64,000 nucleotides of DNA from Symsagittifera roscoffensis. Its lineage: Eukaryota; Xenacoelomorpha; Acoela; Convolutidae. Location: the NCBI RefSeq assembly GCF_963678635.1, contig NC_087062.1:23290370-23354369 (forward strand), written 5' to 3'. This document shows, one piece after another, positions 53,701-63,511 of this stretch (positions are counted from its first letter, which is position 1; every line of letters begins with the position of its first letter). The translations under genes were made by a program, and so were the position numbers. Below the pieces are notes generated by a model. It was not told the origin of the DNA. It made no database searches and was given only the letters and a program-made list of their open reading frames with translations.

Positions 53701-56700
53701 CTATAGAACATGCATGTCTCAAGCTAAATGCTTCTAGACAAAGTCACTTAATAAAAATGTTTTTTTTTTATTTTTGAAGATTCTCATCATGAGAAGTTGA
53801 GGACCAATTCAAGTGACGAAGAAAAAATTTTGCAGCAATAAAACAAGTCCAGGTCAATAAAAAATAACCTGGCCAGCGAAATGGTAGATGCCGAACAGTC
53901 TCTCCCCATGTCTAGGACGCCAGAAGCAATCGCTGCTCAGGTGCTGGTTGAACTTCTCTGAAACATGATAAAAACTTAAGATTAGATTAATGAATAACAG
54001 TATCTAATCTGACCAAAAAAATTCACAAAATTCTATCATGAATTTGGTCTGTATAGCAACATTTTCAAAGAGCATGCGAATGGAAAATTAAATCTTATGA
54101 GCCATCAATACTTATTTTCCGGGTAAAGTTATAACCAAAGACGTCAAAAAAGCTATTTAAAGTGTGGAAAATCTGTACCACGAGCTAATTTCTGGAATAA
54201 GGAATATGAAGAAAATGGTGAATGTAATAACAAAAATGGTACCTATTAAAGTGTTCTCATTAGATCGTGGGAATTTTGACTCCTCGTCTAGCAGGGCAAA
54301 CAGTCCGAATGGTTTCCCGAGGAATGTGTCCAACAGGGCTGTGTTGTCCTCATACTCCACGACCACTACTCCACTCAACTTCTCTTCTTCAATGTCCATC
54401 TGAAATATTCATTTTCGTTTTCAAGAGTTACCAGATTGTACTGAATTTTAAAACCACAATTATAAAGATCTATTTTCATTAGATGGTCTATCCACCGCTA
54501 GTAAGAAAACGTAAGTGGTCATGGGAACAGTACAATTGCACATGATATCATTCGTGGTTTGTTTCTTGTGAAAATATGCCTTTTACTTTATACCAAAATT
54601 TTTGCTTCGGTATTCTAAACGCCCAATGAACTACAGTACTTTTTTACGTTTTTTTTTCATAATAACCACGCTGATTTTCTTTTTAAAATTGAGTTCCTTT
54701 TAAAAATGTAGAATAATTAAAATTGTCTAATTTCCTCAAGAAAACAGTTCAAACTGTTTCTACTTTTGGCAATGTCACCTGTTCTGCCTTGAAGAGACTT
54801 TGGTTGAAGTAGTATTGCAGTTGCTCATTGGTAACATTGATGCATAGTTGCTCGAAGGAGTTCTTGTCCAGGTCCTCAAATCCAAACATGTCCAGAATCC
54901 CGATGCACAGGTCACTGAAATAAAAAATTATACTATCAAGCATTATAAACTTTTATATGGTATTTCTAAACAGCACAGAAAAATTTAAGTCAGTGTCTTG
55001 TGAAGTAACTCTTTGAAACGCCCTTGTGGTAAAAACCTGAGCCGCCGTAACCATGGCAGGTAAATATAAAAGGTAGAACGAAAAATTTAATACAGATGCG
55101 AAGCAAAAACACCATAAACTTTAGTTATATTCTTGAAACTTAAGGAAAAAAAACTAACGAAACTTACCGAAATAAAATATCCGGCCAGTAAGCCGACAGA
55201 GTCAATTTAAAACTGAAATAATGTGCAATCACGAGGTGAGTATAAGCAGCATGATGCTTCTCATAAAACGAATCAAAATTAGGTCACTAAACCGGTTAAA
55301 GATGGGCTGAAATCATTTGAGCAGAACAATGTTTTTAAGCAAAAAAAAGAAACAACAAAAAAGAAAATATACGAAATCAAGGTAAGTAAAATTACAAACA
55401 GAAGTAATTCAAAACACTAAAAGCAACCACATTGTATATTGCGCACAGCAATAAAAACATTTTTAGGATGTAACATCAAAGCTGACAAAACATAAGTGGA
55501 CAAATAGACAAATTAAATGCTGAAAATTCAAACAATTTCTACAAACAACCTTGCAGAAAATTAGAACAAAACTCTGAAAACGTACAAAACCCCATTCACA
55601 CCAAAGTTATCAAAAAAAACTTGATACACAACGTTAAGAGAGCTGGGTCATAACAACAAAGAGAACAAAAAATAAGAGAAAACGGTATGAAATATTCGAA
55701 ATAATGAAACAGAATATTTACCCTGTAACATACAAAATTAAAACGGAATATTTCCAGTTTGAAAAAAAGGTCCTGCTAAACTTGAACCCAGGAACTTTGC
55801 CGCCCTTGGCGTATTCGTCGAACCTCCAGACCAAGTGTGCCGGGGACGCAAAATATTTTGAATTTATTATGAACTGAACCTAAATCTACAATTTCTTCTA
55901 ATCGACCATTCTGTGAACTAAGTTATTTACGGATTTACGGGGGAAACAACTGAGCCTAAAATGAACCTGAATCTACAATTTCTTCTAATCAACCATTCTG
56001 TGAACAAAGTTATTATCGGGGGGGGGGGGATCTAGTTAGTGCCCGGTTGTACTAGCCTTGATGATCGCAAAGGGTATTATCTTAAAACCATATATATTTA
56101 AGCATATGCTTAAGGCTCTTAAGTTAAGATGATTTATTCACAAGGGAATGGATCAAAACTCTAATCTTCGCGGAATACCGTTGTTGTATCCCTGCTTAAG
56201 AACTACATGCAATTGTTACGGTTATTTTTCTGCGTTGGGTAATGTTGCCTCAACCTCAAGCAACGAGTACCGATCGTGGTGGGTCTTGAACATCCGACCT
56301 TTAGATTGCGAGTCGTTGACGTAACCACTTTACCACCGCTCCCTAGTTTGTGTGGTTAAAACCTCAATTTGTCTACAACCAAAATGCATTTAAAGCGATG
56401 CAACTTATACCTCTGCTGGCTGTCAGTCTTGAGCAGTACGTTAATTCTGGCAACCAGCCAGTTGAACAGTCTAGAGTACAGAGCCCTGGAAACTGCATCT
56501 CTGGATGAGTCTGCCTCTCTAGGGGTCAAGTGTCTGATCACGCCCTCATCTTCGCTTGTATCCAGGTGCTCTTTAGTAAGTGCAAGCGATACTATTGTCT
56601 CGTTCAGACCCAACAGCTTGCACACTGAAATAGAAAACTTTAATTAATTTTGTTTCTTTGCATCGCAGCAAATCTATCAAGGCTGTCGAGCATGTCTAAA

Positions 56701-59700
56701 GACAGTCCGAGAGCGCGTCCTCACAACCTACCATTGCAATTTGTTCAAGTGAAAAAGGACACACGTTGATTTCATAGTTTTCAATAGGTTCACAAAAATA
56801 AGTCTTTTTTTAGCAAGAAACGAAACTTTGGAAAATTTCAGTTTGGGGATCACTGCTGGAATCGATTCGCAAAAAAATAAAATTGTCTTAAGATAGCTGA
56901 TAAAGCAATGAAAAATTGAAATCATTCAGTTTTCAGAGCGTGAACTTGTTCGCAAAAAAAAATATTTTATAAGCAAACTCATCAAGCGATGAAACTTTGA
57001 ACAATTGAAACTCTAGCGCCCAAGTTAGGTTATGAATTAGAATACAAATGGTTTATTATAATTTCAACACAATTTTTACTTTATCGTAAGTTTCAATAGC
57101 AGATTCCCATGTCAGCAATACGATGTACGCATTGCTGACTAGATGTTGACTACAGTTATAGATTACCAATTTCGATTAGATTCGTTGACCAAAAAGGATG
57201 TGACGAACAATTTGGCATTCACGATATAGCTGCTTTCTCAAAATTCAATTTCAAGGTAATCGGACCCTAGACATCGCAAAATAATTTGTCTACATTTGAT
57301 ATTGACCTAAATGTCGCTCTTTTGAAGCTGGAGTTCATCCATACTTTAAATTACATGAGTTTTCGTTAACGATTGTCCCCTATAAAATAGCTTTTTCATG
57401 CAAAAATGAAAGATTAGGCATTGTATTGTGTTCATGGAGATTTTGGCTTACGTTCAAAAATATATGCTTTATTAAGTCACTTCGATTATGTTTTTCGGAT
57501 TTTAATTTTTATAAAAAAACGTTTTCAAGTCGTCTAAACTTCTGTTGATTTTTAATCTTTTTAACTTGAGAGAACCCATTCTATATCCATTATCTGATCT
57601 CTCAACGGCAATCAAGGAAACAGTTTCTGGTTTCGATAACTTCTGCATTGGTCCTTACCTAACTCAAGTGTGTCTGTGTTGTCGATCTCACTGGTCTCGG
57701 CGTAGTCATCGTTGTCTCCGTTGATGAACTCGATCTCTCCCAGATGCAGAATGGCGGCCAGCACACTATACGCATCCTCCAATTCCTAATTAGTAATGAT
57801 ACTTAATGAAATTAAATAACATAGCACGCCTAATTTGAGAAAACTGGATTAATAGATATTATTCCGTTGATAACGTCACTTTGAAACTAAAACTCAATAT
57901 GTTTATCAATTAAAGAGAAAATTTTTTGGCATTTCAAGATTCAAAAAATCTTTGATATTATTGTTACTTGTGGCGTCTCTGATCACAATTAAAAAAGGAA
58001 AGGAAATAAAAAAGACAGCGAGATCGAAAAAATAGCAGTCGTATTACTCAAAAATTATGCCACGGAAGTTTTCCAACAAACGACAATAACAACTAAGCCG
58101 ACAATATTTTAGCTACACTTTGACACACAGGCAACGACTTAACCGAAAACAAATTGCAAAAAAGTCAGAAAAAATCTGTTAAATCATTTACATAAATATA
58201 TTAGCTCTAGTAATTCCTATACTCAGCGAAATCATCTTGCTGTAATGTATTCACTTGTTGAAATAAACTCGTGTCCATGACCATGAATGTAATATTTTTC
58301 CAAGGAAAAAGTCCAGTACCCCAAAAACAACCTTGAATTGGTGTTCTAACGAACTTGAATTTCGAAAAACATCTTTATAGCTTTTCAGTGGAAGCCTCAC
58401 CGATTCGAGAAAGCCGACAGTCTTCATGCAGTCTTCCAATTCCAGAAATCTGTTTTTCTGAATAGTCACAACTGCCAATTCATCTTCACTTGCAGACAGT
58501 AGAGCCCCATTCACTCCCAAGTACCTGAAAATAACCGAGATATATCCAAATTGAAGAAGTGAGGTAGATGATACAATACGTGCAAAATGAAAAAAATTCT
58601 TTAAAAGTTTAACATAGCAAACAGACAATTGGAAAAAATTTCTGAAATAGAACCGAGTAGCACGCCAAGAATGGGAGGGGGGTGTTATTGGCCCAAAAAG
58701 TTCCCCTTTGGTATTATTTTACAACATCTATTTCAAACCGAACAACCCTAAAACTAATAAAAACGCATTTGTGCCAGTGTACGCTAAACTTGAGGAGGAA
58801 GTGCGACAAAAACGCAAATTCAATAGTCAAAACCTTCCAGAAGATTTATCAAAAACGGCTTTTTGGCTTTTTTTGGCTAATTTTCTGAAGTCTTTGGGTT
58901 GAATAAGGTCTTTATAATAACTTGCGAGGGCTCTGAAAGTCAAATTTGGCCGACATTATGAAAGAGAACAAAATCGACAAATCGAAAAAAGGTGTTATTT
59001 AATGACAGTAGAGCACTTTAGTTTGCAAGTTGGGTTGGAAAAAAGGAAATCGTAGTATAACACTATGCTCTGTAGATAGCACGTGTAAAAAATGGATCGA
59101 AAGAAATTTTTTTATTTCGCTAGAAACAATGCTAGTTATAGAGTTATATGAGTATTGTGATTTTTTATTTCACATGATTTTAAAAAAAATAAAACCTCAA
59201 TTAGTAAAAAAAAAACAGGCCACGATTTTAAAGCATGATTTTTTCAAATAAACGTTTTCTAGCCAGAAACAAAAAAAATGAAATTTGACACAGAGGCGAA
59301 GTTGCACTTCGCATACACAAGCAAAAATATGACCGACAACACTACTGGGGAAAAATGAATGAGTAAAACTTTGAGTCTACAAAATTTCTTAAGTGACGCA
59401 CGCCAATTATGAGTCTACATTATTGCTAAGTGACGAAAGCTAATTATGACGAATTAGCAGTAACAGTCAATTTGAAAAGAAAATTACCAACTAACATGCC
59501 TCAAATTATCGAGCGGACGCATTTTAACTAGTATCCGAAAAAGTTCATTAAAACATCCGACCCTGCCCAGGTTCGAACCCTCTTATTTTGCAGCTGGTCT
59601 CCTTCCCTACCTCTACGCTACAGAACCATGATACCTTGAAACTAAAGAGCTATTTGTAATATAATAGTCTGTGTTAATATCCTTAGCCTTGGCTGTACTT

Positions 59701-62700
59701 AATAGCTGGATCAAAATGAACACTTTCAAAATGAACACATTTTGTCGCAACAATTGCATCGCAACAATATTTGCGACTTAGCTTGAAAAAAAAGGAAAAT
59801 TCAAACTATAAAACAGGCTATGCTTATGTAAAAAATAATTCTGTGAAAAACTATTTAAATGGCGAATCTCCTAGTGAATACTATCTGTGAGATTGTTGCC
59901 ACTTCCTATTTCAAAAATTTCCTTTTGGTGAAACTTCTTGATTACTGTGTTTCAGGACCAACTCAATAATAAAGCACGAAAATTTAAATCCTCCCCCCTC
60001 CTAAAAAAAACAGTTGGGAAGGGACAGAAAGATGTAATCTTGGTTCTTAGCTGAAATTTTCAGCCAATCAGAAAATCTAATCCGATCTTAACTTGATCCA
60101 ATCTTTGTTATTCTCTTTTATGAAAAATATGTATATTTATCATACAGTACCCATTTATGGCTATAGATTTTCACACGGAGGCGAAGCTGCGCTTCGCAAA
60201 CACTAGCGAGAACAGGACAAAAAAGCAGCTTTATAAGGTGAAATAAGAAAAAATAGAAATGCGCCTCGAATTAGTCAAATTTCGCTACGCATTGGCATCG
60301 AATCTGCGACCTCGAGAATTAGAGTCTCACCCCTTCTAACCTCTCGGCCACGAGCACGTAACAATCGGCGAACATTAGTCACAAATTAAACAGCTACATA
60401 TCCTAATTAAAGCAATGCAGCAAAATTGGCATCAAATACAAATAGAAAAAATTTTGCCAGTAATAATTTGGATAATAACAAATTGAAGGCATCCACACTA
60501 ACTTTCCATGTTAAAAATTGGAAATCAGAAAGCCACATTATGTAAAAAAAAATGCATGTTAAGAAGATGTGAGATATATGGAGTAAGAAAATTTCTCAAA
60601 TATAGCTTTTTTCGGTTCATTTGATTAATTAAAAATGCATCAACTGTGTTAACATATTACTATTCGAATGTCAAGTACATGCTATTAAAAAGCCGTAAAG
60701 GTGCAACCAAACGTTTGCGTAAAGGTGCCACCGATAGGTTTGCGACTTAGGCTGGGCATGATCAGCGATTTCTTACTTTTATTAAGTTTCTGATAAGTTT
60801 TTTCTTCGAATTTGAAGCTACAGAGACTTTTTATTCTGACCTGAAGTATAGGTTGTCCAACTGGTACTTTTTCTGCATTTCAGGTCTGCTTATGACACCA
60901 GCGAACAGGTAGTAGAACACGTGGAAGTTACGCTCACCCCTAGAACATAACAAACGTATATTGTGACTCTTTAACACTGTTTTAGTCCGCATTCAACTTG
61001 AAAATTGCTAGAAAAGATAGAAATGGTAGTTCTATTGCCAACAACCTATAAAATATTGGTAACCAATGAAACATAAATACAAGTAATCTTTTCCAACAAA
61101 AAAAACTAATATAGTTGATTTTTAATGACAACACGCTTCACACTTGAAAGCAGGCTCATTTCTCACTTTAAACCGCGAGCTGAGCAGAAAAGTTTTGCTT
61201 ATAAACTTACATGTTCTGATTAGTCACTCTTGTTTTCTCCAATAGATATTCATTAATAGACGCCCCAGTGAATTGAAAATTGTTCGGGTTGAACTTAATC
61301 TGGAGCATCTTCGCATATCGACTCGAGTTGTCATTAATCAGCGTCAGAGCATTTCCGAATGCCTCTAGAATTGGAGCTACCTGAAGTATCCGAGACTCCA
61401 GTGCTTTGAATCTGGGAGGCGCTTTACCCAGGAATGTCAGCTGGGCCATAAGGTGGTTGCTGGTTTCGGTTTTTCCTGATCCACTCTCGCCGACAACCAC
61501 CAAACACTAAAACGACTAATTAACTATATTTGAAAAATTCACATATTTTAAATCTGAGATTCGTACCGGCCATATAGAGATTAAGAGTATCACACACTAA
61601 ACTCTCAGCCACGGAAGCTCAATTGTCACCATACTGTAGTCACAGATAGGTCAGAGAACAGATTCTATGCAATTTGCAATGCTACAGTGAAATTTCTACT
61701 TAATTGAACATTTTTAATGAAAACTTTTATTTGCGAGTTAGGTTAGAAAATAAAAAGAAGGTTCGTAATAATACACTAAGCTGATCCTAAGTGTAATGAA
61801 CAGGGAAAAAATTAATTTCAGGAGAAATAAAAATAAAACTTTTCGGATTATCAGCTAATTAATTGTCTGACCTGACTGCGGACTTTGCTGCACATCATCT
61901 GGTGCGCCTTGTCTGCCATGGCAAACACGTGAGGGGCATTTTCACTCAGCTGCTTTTTACGGTACCTTCTGCGGTGCTGAAAAGTGATCGATCAAATCAA
62001 ACAAGCAAAACTAGATAGACACGAGTGTAAAAGACTAATGAAAAAATAAAGACTGAGTTCTATGGTAAAAACACATTCACTTAAATTTTAGCATTTGATC
62101 GGTAAATCCCGTTCACATCATTGATCTTATATATAAAGGGCTCTTAGTTAAAATTCAAAGCAAAGTCAAAATTCCGAATTTATTTTTTCATGACAATTAA
62201 AATAGAGTCGTAGCTCAAGTTTTAGCAGCCAACAGAAGAAAATACGAGAATAATTACATGTTCCTTGTAAATGGGTAGATGGTTGTAGGGATTCACAGCT
62301 ACTAACACATCCCCAATGTAAGTGTAGATTTCGTCCTGCGAGTAACGCTTCTTCACATTCGAAAACACCGACTCCTGAAAACCACACATACAGTATGATA
62401 CAAAAAAAAGATCGCCTTTTCATTTAGTCTTGATTCGCTTTTTGTTTTTTTTTCCAATATAATCACCAAATTGCCCCTATTGACCTAACCTAATAATGAC
62501 TCTCTCTTATTATTTTAAAAGTACCTATCCGAATGGTTATGCATGGACCAACTTTGAATATTAGCAAAAACCTTCGACACTAGTGGGTAGGGGAATGGGT
62601 AATGAACAGTGGTAGGGAAATGGGTAATGTTCAAGCTATCGCTATCTTCTTTGGCAAAAGAATGACTCGTTTAAGACTCTAACGAGAGTGAGTTCGCTCA

Positions 62701-63511
62701 TGATGGCCATGTCTGCGAAGGTAGGGATCTTCTGCTGATTTTTCTTCTTTCTGGCGGACTCCCTCAAATTACCACTGCTGCAAACAAACGAAAACCGCAT
62801 TTATATCGTTTTGTAGCGTCTATCTCAAACTACTTATCTGCGAACTTTTTGAAACTATTTTTCCTGAATCGAGAGAAAGCATTAAACATAGCCCACAGAC
62901 AGTTGGAAAAGAGTCAATGAGCGCAAGTAAAAATATTAAAAAAATACGGACTCACTTTTTAGAAAAATCCCAACTTTCGAATCCCAAAGAAAAAAAAAGA
63001 TAGCATTAAAGCTCTTTGAAGTTTTAGAACAATTAATGATTGATACTTTTTTTGATCAAATTAACCAATCATCGCGACCTATATAAGAGTCTAAACAATG
63101 TTCATCGACTCTTGAAAAATTCATCACGACCTATATGAGAGTCTGAACTAATTTCATCGACTTTTAAATATCCACACTCTAAAATGGCCGTATAGGGTAT
63201 TTAAATTATAAACAATTTAAAAAGATATATTTTATTTAAAATTATATATATTTGACCAAAAATAGAAACTTTCCTGTGTTACAAACAACCTCACTCTTAT
63301 AACAAATAATACCAACTTCATGGTCATAGCGGGCGATGTCTTGAACTCTCCTGCCTCCGCATTGTTCAGGATGAGTTTTACCAACATCTGGCACAGAGAG
63401 GTCTCCCCTTCGTTACTCTGTTTGGCATAGTTGGAGCTCATGGAGAGGAATTTATCCGTGGCAACCAAGTCTTTCGCAAACTCCCGCAGCTCGAAATCTT
63501 TCACAAGACAC
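40625..63511 (-). CDS. Unconventional myosin heavy chain, class III-like, 5' end beyond the window
   Basis: Twenty-seven exons join in phase for 1228 residues to a TAA at 40625-40627. Exons (high to low): 63317-63511, 62684-62777, 62258-62374, 61872-61976, 61211-61506, 60841-60939, 58401-58524, 57659-57785, 56411-56624, 54779-54914, 54243-54399, 53869-53957, 53349-53478, 53137-53219, 52853-52948, 52719-52774, 52470-52557, 52133-52309, 48737-48899, 48459-48539, 48054-48273, 47625-47749, 47190-47295, 46730-47023, 46352-46427, 40843-40954, 40625-40752. It shows P-loop GESGSGKTE, switch [10 protein letters not shown], switch II DMFGFE, the [16 protein letters not shown] stretch, four IQ motifs and a non-coiled tail. 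Actin-based ATPase motor in the cytoplasm. Motor features recall class III, but IX or XVI relatives are not excluded; a kinase domain would be upstream. Donors GTTGGT/GTTGGA at three exons are weak and least certain. Confidence 0.88.
40965..41053 (-). repeat. Dispersed ~200-bp repeat, head-only copy beside a myosin exon
   Basis: Minus strand starts ACCAACAAACAGTTGGAAAA, then GAGTCAACGAACGCAAG, and fades out before the acceptor of exon 40843-40954. It supplies sequence within about 100 bp of that splice acceptor. Confidence 0.5.
41290..41480 (-). mobile_element. SINE-like element with tRNA-like head
   Basis: Minus strand: a tRNA-like 3' half (GGTCACATGTTCGAACCC, B-box form) near 41405-41440, then a body CGAAATTTTTACTAATTCG, TTTCTCTATTTTTCTTATTTCA, and TTCTCGCTTGTGTTTGCCTC. 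The same body follows the tRNA-like head at 60170-60365, which shows it is one family. The A-box half is decayed in this copy. Confidence 0.55.
41609..41815 (+). repeat. Dispersed ~200-bp repeat, copy 4
   Basis: Starts GCCAACAGACAGTTGAAAAA followed by GAGTCAATGAATGCGAGG and ends near GAGAAAACTGGATCAATTTG, the same limits as at 38985-39180. Confidence 0.65.
42350..42650 (+). repeat. Minisatellite block A (about two units)
   Basis: Units start near 42366 and 42518 with the phrase AAGTCCCCCTCAACTTCAAA or close, then ACACACAC, TTTCGCTYGT, a GCAxxxTNAG link, and a CCGATCTAGTCG/CCTATCCAGTC end. Related to block B at 44920-45560. Confidence 0.55.
43386..43402. repeat. Hairpin-core repeat GCGAAGC-N3-GCTTTGC
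   Basis: Follows ACACAGAG. One of a set with 43541-43557, 59296-59312 and 60181-60197, which are near-perfect 7-bp inverted repeats around a 3-base loop. Confidence 0.55.
43541..43557. repeat. Hairpin-core repeat GCGAAGC-AGT-GCTTCGC
   Basis: Perfect 7-bp stem after ACACAGAG. Lies 155 bp from the previous copy, separated by AT-rich sequence. Confidence 0.6.
43900..44840 (+). repeat. ~0.9-kb dispersed repeat, copy 1
   Basis: Shares blocks in the same order with 55080-56090: CTTGCAGAAA..CTGAAAA, an AAGAGAGCTxGxTCAxAAC block, a GGCCGACAxA block, CTGTGRACAAAxxTGTTTA and then a short hairpin repeat (AATACCCTTGCTTATCGCAA at 44790). No ORF longer than about 70 codons. Probably a non-autonomous transposon; ends not defined. 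Confidence 0.4.
44920..45560 (+). repeat. Minisatellite block B (about four units of 155-185 bp)
   Basis: The phrases CCTCAACCTCAAAACACAC (44928), CCCCAAATCCAAACACAC (45084), CGCCCTCGCCATCAAAATAC (45254) and CCCCCTCACCTTCAAAAAAC (45437) head successive units that also share ACCGATATAATNTNGGxC and a poly-A/GAAA stretch. Unit length varies through indels in the A-rich part. Confidence 0.65.
46428..48053. other. Introns among the myosin tail exons
   Basis: The non-exon parts of this interval (46428-46729, 47024-47189, 47296-47624 and 47750-48053) are AT-rich and hold no repeat or gene I can name. A hydrophobic frame upstream of exon 47625-47749 is intron read-through. Confidence 0.4.
48054..48899 (-). 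CDS. Myosin neck exons with four IQ motifs
   Basis: Three exons (48737-48899, 48459-48539, 48054-48273). IQ-type helices: [32 protein letters not shown] (spanning a splice), [15 protein letters not shown] (spanning the next splice) and [20 protein letters not shown]. These bind calmodulin or other light chains and form the lever arm. IQ2 and IQ3 are built across intron boundaries in phase 1, which supports the gene model strongly. Confidence 0.9.
48900..49940. other. Myosin intron, part beside the LINE fragment
   Basis: AT-rich with no exon; a (TTG)n microsatellite at 49832-49855 is the only named structure. Confidence 0.5.
49832..49855. repeat. (GTT)n microsatellite
   Basis: Eight GTT-type triplets with one GCT interruption. 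Confidence 0.85.
49950..51540 (-). mobile_element. Decayed non-LTR retrotransposon fragment (APE-type endonuclease region)
   Basis: Minus strand, spread over three frames. It begins [20 protein letters not shown] near 51445, the first strand of an apurinic-type endonuclease. It continues [18 protein letters not shown], then [20 protein letters not shown] with a D-x-N-x-N catalytic motif around 51060-51110 and GARLRAEII, and reaches [13 protein letters not shown] near 50860, the SDH motif that closes the domain. After it [12 protein letters not shown] fits the linker before the RT. This is the EN part of a CR1/Jockey/R1-group LINE; no RT remains. Frameshifts show it is long dead. It lies in the 3.2-kb myosin intron 48900-52132 and has clearly higher GC than the surrounding intron. 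Confidence 0.75.
52133..63511 (-). CDS. Myosin motor domain exons (18 exons)
   Basis: Residues 1-95 of the visible part are an N-terminal extension ([33 protein letters not shown]) with a lysine-rich link ([13 protein letters not shown]). The motor proper then runs to about 794: [21 protein letters not shown]-loop near 176, EAFGNAL and switch I near 228-236, [62 protein letters not shown], switch II near 465, [18 protein letters not shown], loop and [63 protein letters not shown], and the converter ending [10 protein letters not shown]. All expected motor elements are present, so a working ATPase is likely. One exon is only 56 nt (52719-52774). Confidence 0.9.
55080..56090 (+). repeat. ~0.9-kb dispersed repeat, copy 2
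   Basis: Related to 43900-44840, with CCTTGCAGAAAATTAGAAC, AAGAGAGCTGGGTCATAAC, a duplicated CTACAATTTCTTCTAATCRA..CCATTCTGTGAAC block (55885 and 55973), a G-run near 56020-56030 and the hairpin-repeat trace CCTTGATGATCGCAAAGGGT. It lies in a myosin intron (54915-56410). Confidence 0.4.
56262..56348 (-). mobile_element. SINE-like tRNA head
   Basis: Minus strand reads GGGAGCGGTGGTAAAGTGG then TTACGTCAACGACTCGCAA and GGTCGGATGTTCAAGACCC. A-box (GGTGGTAAAGTGG) and B-box (GATGTTCAAGACC) forms are about 35 bp apart as in tRNA-derived promoters. Too many mismatches for a working tRNA gene. Confidence 0.5.
59285..59640 (-). mobile_element. SINE-like element, tRNA head plus hairpin core
   Basis: Minus strand: GGTTCTGTAGCGTAGAGGT (A-box form), GACCAGCTGCAAAATAAGAG, then GGGTTCGAACCTGGGC (perfect B-box form) at 59566-59635; the body ends with the GCGAAGTGCAACTTCGC hairpin core at 59296-59312. 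The head differs from the Ser-like head at 60170-60365, so it derives from a different tRNA or a head swap. Confidence 0.55.
60170..60365 (-). mobile_element. SINE-like element with tRNA-Ser-like head
   Basis: Minus strand head near 60362-60290: GTGCTCGTGGCCGAGAGGTT (A-box TGGCCGAGAGG, typical of tRNA-Ser/Leu), a GAGA/TCTC anticodon stem, and GCAGATTCGATGCC (B-box). The body shares CGAAATTT..ACTAATTCG, TTTTTCTTATTTCA, TTTTGTCCTGTTCTCGCTAG with 41290-41480 and ends in the hairpin core GCGAAGC-GCA-GCTTCGC at 60181-60197. Confidence 0.65.
61555..61622 (-). mobile_element. SINE-like tRNA head
   Basis: Minus strand: GAGCTTCCGTGGCTGAGAGT, TTAGTGTGTGATACTCTTAA, then GGCCGGTACGAATCTC. A-box GTGGCTGAGAGTTTAG and B-box GGTACGAATCTC sit as in a tRNA-Ser/Leu-like promoter. 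Lies 50 bp upstream (in gene sense) of the P-loop exon. Confidence 0.5.
62887..63070 (+). repeat. Dispersed ~200-bp repeat, copy 5
   Basis: Starts GCCCACAGACAGTTGGAAAA followed by GAGTCAATGAGCGCAAG and ends near TTGATCAAATTAACCAATC. It fills much of the intron between the first two visible myosin exons. Confidence 0.65.

Larger units (their letters stand above)
58525..60840. other. 2.3-kb myosin intron with two SINE-like copies
   Basis: No exon found in it. The plus-strand frame at 58682-58902 has no family resemblance. SINE-like copies at 59285-59640 and 60170-60365 fill part of it. A motif GCGACTTAGG(T/C)TG recurs at 46210, 59765 and 60733 and belongs to the same repeat background. Confidence 0.5.

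Noticed and set aside
41405-61622. The tRNA-like sequences as working tRNA genes
   Set aside because: Acceptor stems do not pair, arms are mismatched and shared non-tRNA bodies follow; SINE heads fit better.
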